Origin: an uncultured Methylococcaceae bacterium
GTDB taxonomy: Bacteria > Pseudomonadota > Gammaproteobacteria > Methylococcales > Methylococcaceae
Reading direction: 5' to 3'
Length of the DNA stretch: 34,193 nt
NCBI GenBank assembly: GCA_903911305.1
Contig: CAIWDB010000333.1
Span: 1 to 34,193 of the forward strand
The position numbers and the translations under genes were made by a program. Numbering within the stretch: position 1 is the stretch's first letter; every line of letters begins with the position of its first letter. Shown here piece by piece: positions 1-6,078 of the stretch. The notes under the pieces were generated by a model that was not told the origin of the DNA, ran no database searches, and worked only from the letters and a program-made list of their open reading frames with translations.

Positions 1-61
1 CTCCAAAATAACCCCCCTTTATCGGTATTTGAAAGGCAGAAAGTGGGGGGATCAATCTTGT
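1..61 (-). other. 5' end of a further gene cassette (partial)
   Basis: Taking the attC sites as minus-strand, the crossover point of the first site lies near position 67, and DNA to its left starts the next cassette, whose gene would lie outside the window. The 61 bases contain an imperfect inverted repeat (six C plus TTT at 12-20, AAAG then six G at 40-50) and no ORF. It shows that the array continues beyond the left edge or ends close to it. Confidence 0.45.
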
Positions 62-152
62 GCCTAACGACCCCGTTCAGCCGCCCGCGCGGAAGGAGCC
101 AGACTGAACACGCCAAACGTCCACGCGGGTCGGCTGGAACGGCGGGTTAGGC
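62..152 (-). repeat. attC: attC recombination site 1 of 6
   Basis: A 91-bp imperfect palindrome bounded by GCCTAAC (62-68) and GTTAGGC (146-152), which fit the integron core boxes RYYYAAC and GTTRRRY. Inner arms pair as CGTTCAGCCG with CGGCTGGAACG. The right arm has one extra base. On the minus strand this gives R'', 6-bp spacer, L'' TTCCAGCCG with an extrahelical base, variable centre, L', 7-bp spacer, R', the architecture of classical sites such as that of aadA1. It therefore closes the minus-strand cassette lying to its right. Five near copies follow at irregular spacing. Confidence 0.88.
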
Positions 153-251
153 GGGTGGATAGAGATATAGTGTCCGGGCATTCATGGATTTTGCTCTCTT
201 TTCCCATTCAGCGCAATACGCGGAGTACCGCTATTGCACCTTACCGCGTTT
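153..251. repeat. Conserved ~100-bp cassette 3' element, copy 1
   Basis: This stretch lies between the attC1 outer box and the stop codon of the minus-strand gene at 252. It shares a long core (ATTCATGGATTTTGCTC, then a T-rich run, CATTC, and a hairpin with arms around GCGCAATA and TATTGC, then TTACCGCG) with segments at 1487-1590 and 3893-4000. It is not part of a standard attC. The hairpin lacks a U-tract on either strand, so it is not a textbook terminator. Its function is unknown. Confidence 0.7.
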
Positions 252-470
252 TTACGGGGGTGTTAATATCGCCGCAAGAGCTACCAAGCCAATAACACCA
301 AGCAGGCTGATGCGAGGTGCATCTTCAATGAAGTCAATTTTATTCGTGTTCACCCTTAACTCGCGTCCATCTGTTTTCAATACCGTAAATCCGCCATCTT
401 CGTAGTAATCATCGGCCACTACTTGGTGGGATTCGCAATTGTGACTAATGGTAACTATATACATCTTCAT
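252..470 (-). CDS. Small cassette protein with C-terminal hydrophobic segment
   Basis: Encodes 72 residues. I do not recognise the family. The N-terminal half is polar (MKMYIVTISHN start, acidic patch DDYYEDGG), and the last ~18 residues (ISLLGVIGLVALAAILTPP) form one hydrophobic helix, so a tail-anchored small membrane protein is possible. A purine-rich AGAAGGG precedes the ATG. The gene reads in the same direction as its attC site, as expected for a cassette gene. It is the second of two genes in the cassette at about 68-910, 110 bp downstream of the other. Its stop lies directly beside the conserved 3' element. Confidence 0.6.
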   Translation of the reverse strand: MKMYIVTISHNCESHQVVADDYYEDGGFTVLKTDGRELRVNTNKIDFIEDAPRISLLGVIGLVALAAILTPP

Positions 471-580
471 CGCCCTTCTATGACTCTTGTTAACTCACAA
501 AGCATACCTGCTAGGAGAATCTCTGTCGGTACTCCCTAGCACGAGGTAAATTGCGAACTGTCGATTTCCACTTAAATTTA

Positions 581-751
581 TTAGTCATCATCTTGATTAT
601 CTTGCCCATTTTCATAGCCTTTGTTGTAGGCATCAAGCTTTTCCTGATATTCCTCGTCAGAATCCCATGGGCTTTTCCATGGAATATCTTTTGCGTTTCC
701 TTCTGAGCCGTCTTTTTGTCCTTCGTTGTTATAATCAGTTAGCGATTTCAT
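581..751 (-). CDS. Small acidic cassette protein
   Basis: Encodes 56 residues from the ATG at 751. This start is preferred over an in-frame ATG at 766, because a GGAGG (760-764) stands 8 bases ahead of it and overlaps the earlier ATG. The protein is very acidic and polar, with repeated Gly/Asp/Asn and the pattern AYNKGYENGQDNQDDD at its end. No membrane segment or known catalytic motif is seen. It is the first gene of a two-gene cassette on the minus strand. The Gly-rich GYENG pattern is faintly like ribosome modulation factor, but this is too weak for an assignment. Confidence 0.6.
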   Translation of the reverse strand: MKSLTDYNNEGQKDGSEGNAKDIPWKSPWDSDEEYQEKLDAYNKGYENGQDNQDDD

Positions 752-904
752 TCTTGCGTCCTCCATAGGTCATTCATCAAGGAGAGGTGCATAACTCATA
801 ACTTGTTACACACCTCGCGGGGGGTGTTGCAAAATACTAAGTTATTCGCATACCGTTAACCGAGCGATGTCGGCATCTGGGTACGAGAAAAGCCGCACAT
901 TCGG

Positions 905-995
905 GCCTAACGACCCCGTTCAGCCGCCCGCGCGTAAGGAGCCAGAATGAACACGCCAGACGTTGACGCGGGTCGGCTGGAACGGCGGGTTGGGC
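905..995 (-). repeat. attC: attC recombination site 2 of 6
   Basis: A 91-bp site with outer boxes GCCTAAC (905-911) and GTTGGGC (989-995). The outer pairing has one G-T type mismatch (box GCCTAAC against GCCCAAC). Inner arms and the one-base asymmetry are the same as in site 1. It closes the minus-strand cassette at about 911-1401. Confidence 0.87.
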
Positions 996-1145
996 GCGTG
1001 GGGCAGGACGAAGCTGTAGTTCTTGCTCTTGACAATTACCAACCTTTACCCTTAATGGATTTAGACGACGAACAACTTGCCAAAATATCCATCCTTGGCA
1101 ATTCCCCGGATGAAAATGCAAGAAACCTTTATGCTTTATGGGCAG
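996..1145. other. Cassette interior without a confident gene
   Basis: These ~150 bases lie between attC2 and the terminator-like hairpin of the zinc-ribbon gene. On the plus strand they read as a plausible peptide (from an ATG at 1054: MDLDDEQLAKISILGN...). It has no ribosome-binding site and runs on antisense through the zinc-ribbon gene into attC3. The conserved element seen after attC1, 3 and 5 is absent. It may be a decayed gene fragment. Confidence 0.35.
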
Positions 1146-1181
1146 AAAAAAATAACATATTCCCTGAAAACCTAATCAGGG
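1146..1181 (-). terminator. Terminator-like hairpin after zinc-ribbon gene
   Basis: CCCTGA (1162-1167) pairs perfectly with TCAGGG (1176-1181). On the minus strand this 6-bp stem overlaps the stop codon of the zinc-ribbon gene and is followed, after 9 bases, by seven T. The gap between stem and T-run is longer than in a strong intrinsic terminator. Confidence 0.4.
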
Positions 1182-1354
1182 AAATCAGGGGGTTCTGCGT
1201 CTCTGGTTTGGTTTGGAAACATACTTCCTCTAGTCCCGCACTTCGGGCAAGGGGTATCATTTGGATTATCGGACTGACTGAAATCGGCGTAGAATTTTTC
1301 TTCGCACTTCGGGCAGAAAACGGCAGTGGGGAGGTTTGGAGATCGTTCTTGCAT
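1172..1354 (-). CDS. Small zinc-ribbon cassette protein
   Basis: Encodes 60 residues with two CPKC knuckles, FCPKCEEKF and then TPCPKCGTR about 20 residues later. This is a four-cysteine zinc ribbon of the kind found in small nucleic-acid- or protein-binding proteins. It is the only gene of its cassette, lies in the same direction as attC2, and starts about 47 bp inside the cassette. No strong ribosome-binding site precedes the ATG. A longer plus-strand ORF overlaps it (947-1444), but that ORF begins and ends inside attC repeats and is judged spurious. The zinc-ribbon assignment rests on the cysteine pattern only; the partner is unknown. Confidence 0.58.
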   Translation of the reverse strand: MQERSPNLPTAVFCPKCEEKFYADFSQSDNPNDTPCPKCGTRGSMFPNQTRDAEPPDFPD

Positions 1355-1395
1355 GATATTGAATTTGATAAGTTAAAAAATGTTGGCATTGAAAC

Positions 1396-1486
1396 GCCCA
1401 ACGACCCCGTTCAGCCGCCCGCGCGGAATGAACCCGAAAAATGAAGCCAAACGTCCACGCGGGTCGGCTGGAACGGCGGGTTAGGC
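1396..1486 (-). repeat. attC: attC recombination site 3 of 6
   Basis: A 91-bp site with outer boxes GCCCAAC (1396-1402) and GTTAGGC (1480-1486). Arms and asymmetry are as in site 1, and the central loop differs by several bases. It closes the minus-strand cassette carrying the gene at 1591-2379. Confidence 0.88.
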
Positions 1487-1590
1487 GGGTGGGCAGGGAG
1501 ACAATGCCGGGGATTCATGGATTTTGCTCTTTTTCTCCATTCGGCGCAATTCCCTGAGTACCGCTATTGCGCCGATTGCGACTTTCCGCG
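1487..1590. repeat. Conserved ~100-bp cassette 3' element, copy 2
   Basis: Shares with copies 1 and 3 the core ATTCATGGATTTTGCTC, a T-rich stretch, CCATTCGGCGCAAT and the opposing arm ATTGCGCC. Here the arms GGCGCAAT (about 1544-1551) and ATTGCGCC form an 8-bp perfect stem. It lies exactly between attC3 and the stop codon of the minus-strand gene. Confidence 0.72.
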
Positions 1591-2379
1591 TTAAATAGAT
1601 TCTACCTCAAGTTGCCACTGTGAATTTTCCTCAGAAATCGACCGTATGCCTTGTACACGGAGTTCTGCGCCAGGATACAATGTCTCTTGCCCAGGAAATA
1701 CCACTTTAATAATTGTGTCGCTACCTATGTGGTCTATTTGAAGCTCAAATACCAACCCTTCTAATGTCTTTGGAATATTAAATGTCCGTAATTGACCTGT
1801 TGGTGCGCCAGAGTTCCCTGAAATTTTGATCATTCCATTTGACCAAAATAGTACTTGCAATGTGTCTAGTGTTGGACTTAAAGGGGGAACAAGTTCCCAC
1901 TGTATGCCAGGACTTTGAGAATATACTTTTGTTACACGGTAGCGCAAAACTTTATAGTGTGCTGGTGCAGATATTTTGGTTTTCTCTGTCTCTGGATTGG
2001 CATGTGTTTTCTTTATTTGTATTGCCGGTTGAGGGGGCAGATTATTTTTGCTTTCATTCCCCATGTACTGAGGTAGTGTACTCTTTATACAGTTAGAATA
2101 AATTTCAAATACTGCTACTTTGGCATCGTCGCTCTTTAATGCAGATATAATACCCCCTAACTCTGACATATTTGCTTGCCCGCTAATTTCTCCTTGCTTT
2201 CTCCACAGCTTGATAGATGCCTCAACATCACCTTGCACTGATTTTGAGTAGCCTCCCGCACATGTTTTTACTATGATGGTGACTTCTTCGTCAGTTGGGA
2301 AATTTCGCTCTGCGTAAGCAAAGCTTGAGGCAAATGCTAATATACAAATTACAAAAGTCGGCAGATTTAGCTTTTTCAT
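1591..2379 (-). CDS. Secreted cassette protein with two-cysteine N-terminal domain
   Basis: Encodes 262 residues. The N-terminus is a clear Sec signal peptide (MKKLNLPTFVICILAFASS, cleavage likely after AYA near residue 23). The mature N-terminal domain (about residues 25-105) has two cysteines about 57 residues apart (TCAGG and SNCIKS) flanking a segment with SELGGIISAL. The protein at 4001-4660 has a domain of the same layout, so the two look like distant paralogues. The C-terminal ~120 residues are probably beta-rich, with no motif I recognise. It is the only gene in its cassette, in attC orientation, followed by the conserved 3' element. It probably acts in the periplasm or at the envelope; function is unknown. 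Confidence 0.75.
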   Translation of the reverse strand: MKKLNLPTFVICILAFASSFAYAERNFPTDEEVTIIVKTCAGGYSKSVQGDVEASIKLWRKQGEISGQANMSELGGIISALKSDDAKVAVFEIYSNCIKSTLPQYMGNESKNNLPPQPAIQIKKTHANPETEKTKISAPAHYKVLRYRVTKVYSQSPGIQWELVPPLSPTLDTLQVLFWSNGMIKISGNSGAPTGQLRTFNIPKTLEGLVFELQIDHIGSDTIIKVVFPGQETLYPGAELRVQGIRSISEENSQWQLEVESI

Positions 2380-2458
2380 TATTGATGTCTTAATTGGGTG
2401 GCCGAGGAAAGTTTAAATTTTGGGCAATATCGTTTGTTATGAGGCTTTTTGCAGCACA

Positions 2459-2547
2459 GCCTAACGACCGCGTTGAGGGGCGCGGCGACGGTGGCTGAAG
2501 AAAACACACGAAACACAACCCGCGTCCCCTCGAACGCCGGGTTGGGC
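2459..2547 (-). repeat. attC: attC recombination site 4 of 6 (divergent arms)
   Basis: An 89-bp site with boxes GCCTAAC (2459-2465) and GTTGGGC (2541-2547). The inner arms differ from all others here: CGTTGAGGGG pairs with CCCCTCGAACG. The one-base excess in the right arm and the 6/7-bp spacers are kept, so on the minus strand L'' is TTCGAGGGG. Position and structure, not sequence, identify it as attC. It closes the two-gene cassette at about 2465-3807. Confidence 0.8.
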
Positions 2548-2789
2548 TGCCAGACTGGAATAGTGAGCGTTTCGGCTCTTGATCTTTATGGTTTACCCCA
2601 TTTGGCGAAATGTGGATTAATCATCCAAATCAGTAGACGTTAGTGTGCAGTGATCATCATTCTTTTTACAAATCATAAAAGAATCAGGGTATGTGGCATG
2701 GGTTTTAAAGATATTCCTTGAATCTTTAACGGTAATATTCTTTATATCACGGTGACAATGGTCGTTAGTGGAACTGAGAGATTCCTCAA
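2548..2789. other. Cassette 3' region, no confident gene
   Basis: About 240 bases between attC4 and the stop of the gene at 2790. A minus-strand frame stays open through this region (to 2617) and overlaps the upstream gene in another frame, but its composition does not persuade me. The conserved 3' element seen next to attC1, 3 and 5 is absent. Confidence 0.4.
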
Positions 2790-3365
2790 TCACATGGTTG
2801 CTTGGCAAAATCGACGTGTCAAATAACCAAAATATGGGCGGGATTCCACTGATGTCTGCGTAGTAGTTCCGTATGTGCTGGCAATATTTCCCGCTGGTTT
2901 CCATGGCACAGCTTGGGCAAAATACAGAAATACCTCCGTTTGCTGTGGAAGGCTGAAACGCGATACTTTGGAATCGGTTTTTGTTTTTGTCGAAATGTCT
3001 TGGATGAACGAGTCGTATGAGTTGCATAGGTGCTTGAGCTTTTTGATCTGTTCTATACATTCGCAAAATCCTAGATTTTCTTGGTATACTTGCTCTTTGT
3101 CATCAACTTCATACACAAATGTTATCGAGTCTTTATTTTCTATCGTGAACTCAAGATAATGTGCTTGTACATAAGCCGTTACCCGTATTTCTCCATTCAG
3201 CCCTGGAAAAGCATCTAATGTATTAAAACCATACGATAGCAACGATGTAATTAACTGTTTTGCGGTGTCTACGACCGTAACTGAAAAACCTGTACCTTCA
3301 CCGTAACACCATCCTACACTGAGGTTAAGAAAATCTGTAATTTTAACTAATGCTGGCGTATTCAT
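2790..3365 (-). CDS. Cassette protein of unknown function, second gene of a coupled pair
   Basis: Encodes 191 residues. The N-terminal ~110 residues look like one compact domain (KITDFLNLSVGWCYGEG, then DAFPGLNGEIRVTAY, HYLEFTIE and a segment rich in D, E and aromatics). I have seen this pattern in hypothetical proteins but cannot name a function. The C-terminal ~60 residues are low in complexity (Ser, Thr, Gln, Tyr). Its ATG overlaps the stop of the upstream gene by four bases (ATGA), so translation is probably coupled. A second minus-strand frame (2617-3066) overlaps the C-terminal part, so a frameshift near 2940 cannot be excluded by eye. Confidence 0.62.
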   Translation of the reverse strand: MNTPALVKITDFLNLSVGWCYGEGTGFSVTVVDTAKQLITSLLSYGFNTLDAFPGLNGEIRVTAYVQAHYLEFTIENKDSITFVYEVDDKEQVYQENLGFCECIEQIKKLKHLCNSYDSFIQDISTKTKTDSKVSRFSLPQQTEVFLYFAQAVPWKPAGNIASTYGTTTQTSVESRPYFGYLTRRFCQATM

Positions 3366-3649
3366 GACATGCCCTGATTAGGCTCTTTTGCAATAGAAGC
3401 TGCAACGGTCTGTACGGTCATAATGGTTGTACCCGTCTTTTGCTCAAGTTCACCAATTACTTTTGACAAACTCTCAGCCAGCGACTTAGCCACTGTATAA
3501 GATGTGTTCATAACCATAGTAGGTTTACCGTTTAATTGAAGTGCAATTACGACATCACCTGTGGCGATTGCCATAGCAAAACCATTAAAATAGATTGCCG
3601 GGCAGTTATCAGGAAATAATAGTTCCTCATGTCTATCGTCTTGTGACAT
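3362..3649 (-). CDS. Cassette protein of unknown function, first gene of a coupled pair
   Basis: Encodes 95 residues from the ATG at 3649, which has a GGAG nine bases ahead. The apparent longer start at 3664 is a TTG overlapping that GGAG. The centre reads PAIYFNGFAMAIATGDVVIA and continues as LQLNGKPTMVMNTSYTVAKS, a beta-strand pattern that resembles small DUF3467-like proteins; that is a weak family impression only. The C-terminal helix is amphipathic. It is the first gene of its cassette and overlaps the next by four bases, so the two products probably work together. Confidence 0.66.
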   Translation of the reverse strand: MSQDDRHEELLFPDNCPAIYFNGFAMAIATGDVVIALQLNGKPTMVMNTSYTVAKSLAESLSKVIGELEQKTGTTIMTVQTVAASIAKEPNQGMS

Positions 3650-3801
3650 TGTGCGTTGCTCCAAGTATATAATTATTAAAGGAAAAGTATTTTTTCAAGG
3701 ATAAACTCTTGTTTATATAATTTTACACTGTTTGCTAATCTTCGTCCAACTCGTACATACATCACAAATGAACCACGATGAAAGCAAGACCGAGACACGC
3801 A

Positions 3802-3892
3802 GCCCAACGACCCCGTTCAGCCGCCCGCGCAGGAGAAGCCAGAATGAACACGCCAAACGTTGACGCGGGTCGGCTGGAACGGCGGGTTAGGC
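3802..3892 (-). repeat. attC: attC recombination site 5 of 6
   Basis: A 91-bp site with boxes GCCCAAC (3802-3808) and GTTAGGC (3886-3892). Arms and asymmetry are as in site 1. It closes the cassette at about 3808-4769. Confidence 0.88.
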
Positions 3893-4000
3893 GGGTGGGC
3901 AATGAGACAATGCCGGGTATTCATGGATTTTGCTCTTTTTATCCATTCGGCGCAATACGCGGTGGAGACGCTATTGCGCCCGGAATGCGGCTTACCGCGT
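3893..4000. repeat. Conserved ~100-bp cassette 3' element, copy 3
   Basis: Shares the core ATTCATGGATTTTGCTC, CCATTCGGCGCAATACGCGG and the opposing arm GCTATTGCGCC with copies 1 and 2, again ending at TTACCGCGTTT beside the stop codon of the minus-strand gene. Copy 3 has a small insertion after the hairpin. In all three cases the element lies between stop codon and attC. Confidence 0.72.
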
Positions 4001-4660
4001 TTATCGCAGCATAATTGCATTGTTACTTGTGTTCAAGTCCATCCTAACACCCCCAATAGGACGTTGTGACGGCGAACACCATGCTTTTAATTGAGGATGA
4101 AAGCCTGAAAACCCATTAGACCACCCCGAGGTTTTGGCCTCTGCAACTGTCGCGTAGCATTTCGTCAAGGATGCGTTGTTTTCCGCTTCGCACAAGTAAC
4201 AACCATCTTCCCAAGAAATAACTTTTGAGCTAGACCCTGTACCAGCGTTGCGTTCCAAGTCTTTCCAAAGTGGTCTGCCATTATTCCAAAAGTCACTATC
4301 ATTTTTGTGATTGATACCAACTCCCGAAATTGCCTTTGGTGGCAAAAGGCTGTCTAGAACTCTATCTATATGTGGTCGCATACATTCGCGCTGCTCGTGA
4401 ATATTGTCCCTTTGTAGCTCGCCTTTTAGTCCTTCAACTATTCCACGTAAATCTTTTTTAGAAAAGTATAAACTCCCTTGTACACCCTTTTTTAGAAATG
4501 ATAATCCACCGTCTCCCTCTGCCTTAATTTCTACTATTTCACCTGATGCGCAGGCAGTCTTGAGGAAATCTATGGCAGTTTCTGTATTTGAAGGAACGGC
4601 TTCACTTGCCACAGTGAACATATAAAGGAAGAAGAACGTAAGAAATACTTTTAATCCCAT
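4001..4660 (-). CDS. Secreted cassette protein, paralogue of the 1591-2379 protein
   Basis: Encodes 219 residues from the ATG at 4660, which has a GGAG six bases ahead. The earlier apparent start at 4672 is a TTG overlapping that GGAG. The N-terminus is a Sec signal peptide (MGLKVFLTFFFLYMFTVASE). The following domain has two cysteines (TACASGE and RECMRPH) about 60 residues apart around KKDLRGIVEGLKGE, matching in spacing and character the domain of the protein at 1591-2379. The C-terminal half is unrelated and contains four more cysteines (GCYLCE, KCYA, WCSP), perhaps disulfide-bonded in the periplasm. Single gene in its cassette, attC orientation. Function unknown. Confidence 0.75.
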   Translation of the reverse strand: MGLKVFLTFFFLYMFTVASEAVPSNTETAIDFLKTACASGEIVEIKAEGDGGLSFLKKGVQGSLYFSKKDLRGIVEGLKGELQRDNIHEQRECMRPHIDRVLDSLLPPKAISGVGINHKNDSDFWNNGRPLWKDLERNAGTGSSSKVISWEDGCYLCEAENNASLTKCYATVAEAKTSGWSNGFSGFHPQLKAWCSPSQRPIGGVRMDLNTSNNAIMLR

Positions 4661-4763
4661 TTTAATCTCCAAACTATTCCCTTCTCACTAGAAATCAAAC
4701 TACTTCCACGGTCGAACACAAGAAATTGTGTGGCTTTGTTTAGAGTGAGAAGAATTGAGAAAA

Positions 4764-4852
4764 GCCTAACGCCCCGTTCAGCCGCCCGCGCAGGAGGGGC
4801 CAGAAAAATGAGCCAAACGTCTTCGCGGGTCGGCTGGAACGGCGGGTTAGGC
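4764..4852 (-). repeat. attC: attC recombination site 6 of 6 (right-most)
   Basis: An 89-bp site with boxes GCCTAAC (4764-4770) and GTTAGGC (4846-4852). It is two bases shorter than site 1, one of them in the L'-R' spacer. No further site is visible to its right, so it marks the integrase-proximal end of the array as oriented, although no integrase follows. Confidence 0.86.
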
Positions 4853-4875
4853 AGCAACTAGAAAGAAGGTGAAAC

Positions 4876-5058
4876 ATGAAAGAAACACCAAAAGATACAA
4901 TAAGATTGATAAACTCCTTTAGATTTTGGCTATCAGATAATCAACTTGAACTACTTAAAGAGTCCGTCAACGATGCTGTTGACCGAGCTTATCAGAAGGG
5001 GCTTGATGACCAATCAAAGATGCCTAACTTTGTATTATGCACCTACACAGGTGTATAA
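4876..5058 (+). CDS. Small hypothetical protein at the array edge
   Basis: Encodes 60 residues. An AAGGTG stands five bases before the ATG, a good ribosome-binding site. The sequence is mostly helical and charged (MKETPKDTIRLINSFRFWLS start; KESVNDAVDRAYQKGLDDQS), with no known motif. It starts 24 bp to the right of attC6 and reads against the cassette genes. It may be the inverted gene of the first cassette or simply flanking DNA; the right-hand cassette border cannot be set. Confidence 0.55.
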   Translation: MKETPKDTIRLINSFRFWLSDNQLELLKESVNDAVDRAYQKGLDDQSKMPNFVLCTYTGV

Positions 5059-5199
5059 ACAGGCCATCGTAAATCTATCCTATTAAAATTTAAATACTTA
5101 AATAAAGAAAACAGGACTGTTGGACGCTGCAAACACACCTACCTTCTTCTATTTCCCATGTTCCGATGGGAATCAAAAATATTCCTTTCGTTAATCTTA

Positions 5200-5361
5200 C
5201 TACAAAGTCACCACGACGGTGTTGCTCTCCGCCCCGTCGCCGGAATTATTCATTGCAATGACCTTGTATTCCAAGGGTTTGCCGCGTGGTTGGTTGGACA
5301 AGACAACGGATTTGGAGGCGATGCTATCCGCCAGCGTCCAGTCCCCGTCAGGCAGTTCCCA
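5200..5361 (-). pseudogene. Fibronectin type III-like gene remnant
   Basis: Reading the minus strand from the codon just after the Uma2 stop gives 54 codons ending in TAG at 5200. The peptide contains LADSIASKSVVLSN, then LEYKVIAMNNSGDGAESNTV and a terminal VTL. This is the C-terminal half of a fibronectin type III domain (the Y-x-V-x-A-x-N-x-x-G-x-G pattern followed by SN). There is no start codon or upstream half, so it is a broken end of a larger, probably extracellular protein. It is exactly in frame with the Uma2 gene upstream, separated only by that gene's TGA. It is probably what is left after a recombination event placed the Uma2 gene here. Confidence 0.6.
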
Positions 5362-5934
5362 TCAAACCCACAAATCGGCAAGTGGAAAGCTGATGGCATC
5401 AAATGGCGCGACGCTGACCGGATCATCGTCTTTCAGCGTGGCAACCAGTAACCACTTACCCTCCGTGAGCGTATAGGCTTCCAAGGTCTGCGCCAGAGGA
5501 TCAACCAGCCAAGCATGGGCGACACCGTAACGGGCATAAAGTGGCAGTTTCTTGATGCGATCTTTTTTCACCGTGGAAGGCGAGAGGATTTCGCAAACCC
5601 AATCGGGTACGACTTCAAAGCGATGATCGTCGGGGATGTTGGGCATACGTTCGCGCCGCCAACCCGCCAAATCTGGCACGACGACAACCGTATCGCGTTC
5701 AAAATGGATTTCCGGTTCATTTATAATCCACCAACCGCCGGGTCCACCCTCGCCAAATCTAAAGGGTGGGCCGATGCGCATGCCTAATACGCTTTCTGCT
5801 TCGCTATGCCGTCCTGCTGGTCGCGGTTGAGTATAGAGTTCGCCGTCAATGATCTCGCCAGTTAGGTTTTCCGGCAAGTCGATGAGTTGCTCATACAGGG
5901 TAGGTTGATATAAGACGGGTGCGGGATTGTTCAT
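5362..5934 (-). CDS. Uma2-family (DUF820) putative restriction-fold nuclease
   Basis: Encodes 190 residues, the usual length for Uma2 proteins, which carry a PD-(D/E)XK nuclease fold. Visible motifs: GEIIDGELY near residues 26-34, an acidic EPEIHF near 73-78, VPDLAGWRR with the likely metal-binding Asp88, and VCEILSPST with Glu115, followed by basic residues and LYARYGVAHAWLVDP. A GGAGA precedes the ATG by eight bases. Family members are abundant in cyanobacteria and environmental bacteria, often in accessory DNA, and their biological role is largely unknown. It sits between a gene remnant and AT-rich orphan genes, consistent with horizontal gain. Confidence 0.85.
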   Translation of the reverse strand: MNNPAPVLYQPTLYEQLIDLPENLTGEIIDGELYTQPRPAGRHSEAESVLGMRIGPPFRFGEGGPGGWWIINEPEIHFERDTVVVVPDLAGWRRERMPNIPDDHRFEVVPDWVCEILSPSTVKKDRIKKLPLYARYGVAHAWLVDPLAQTLEAYTLTEGKWLLVATLKDDDPVSVAPFDAISFPLADLWV

Positions 5935-6078
5935 AGATGTTTTCTCCGAGACTCCGGTTTATTAAGCAGACAAAAAATTTCCATGCATCATTTGATGGCC
6001 TATAGGGAACCTCGAAAATACCCACACTCTGATAGATTATTATATCCTAGAGTCTTTTATTTGAGTTTGACGGTTATT

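Noticed and set aside
947-1444. A 165-residue plus-strand ORF
   Set aside because: It starts inside attC2 and ends inside attC3, runs against the cassette orientation, has no ribosome-binding site and overlaps a minus-strand zinc-ribbon ORF. The middle (1054-1180) looks somewhat coding and may be a gene fragment.
2617-3066. A 149-residue minus-strand ORF overlapping the gene at 2790-3365
   Set aside because: It lacks a plausible start and its first part is clearly a shadow of the upstream gene. Its last ~100 residues could be the true C-terminus if a frameshift exists near 2940, but the natural frame reads to a reasonable end.
3817-4020. Short ORFs across attC sites encoding NPPFQPTR-type peptides (also 4651-4857)
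   Set aside because: These peptides are translations of the palindromic attC arms. The frame is not kept in the cassette with attC1, so they are not conserved proteins.
62-4852. Possible CRISPR array or transposon inverted repeats
   Set aside because: The repeats are ~90 bp palindromes at 0.4-1.3 kb spacing with genes between them, unlike CRISPR. No transposase is present.
5152-5173. Small hairpin TTCCCAT/ATGGGAA near the FnIII remnant
   Set aside because: Seven-base stem without a U-tract in either direction; could arise by chance.
4853-5361. Integron integrase or attI to the right of the array
   Set aside because: No tyrosine-recombinase ORF on either strand. The interval holds only a small ORF and the FnIII remnant.
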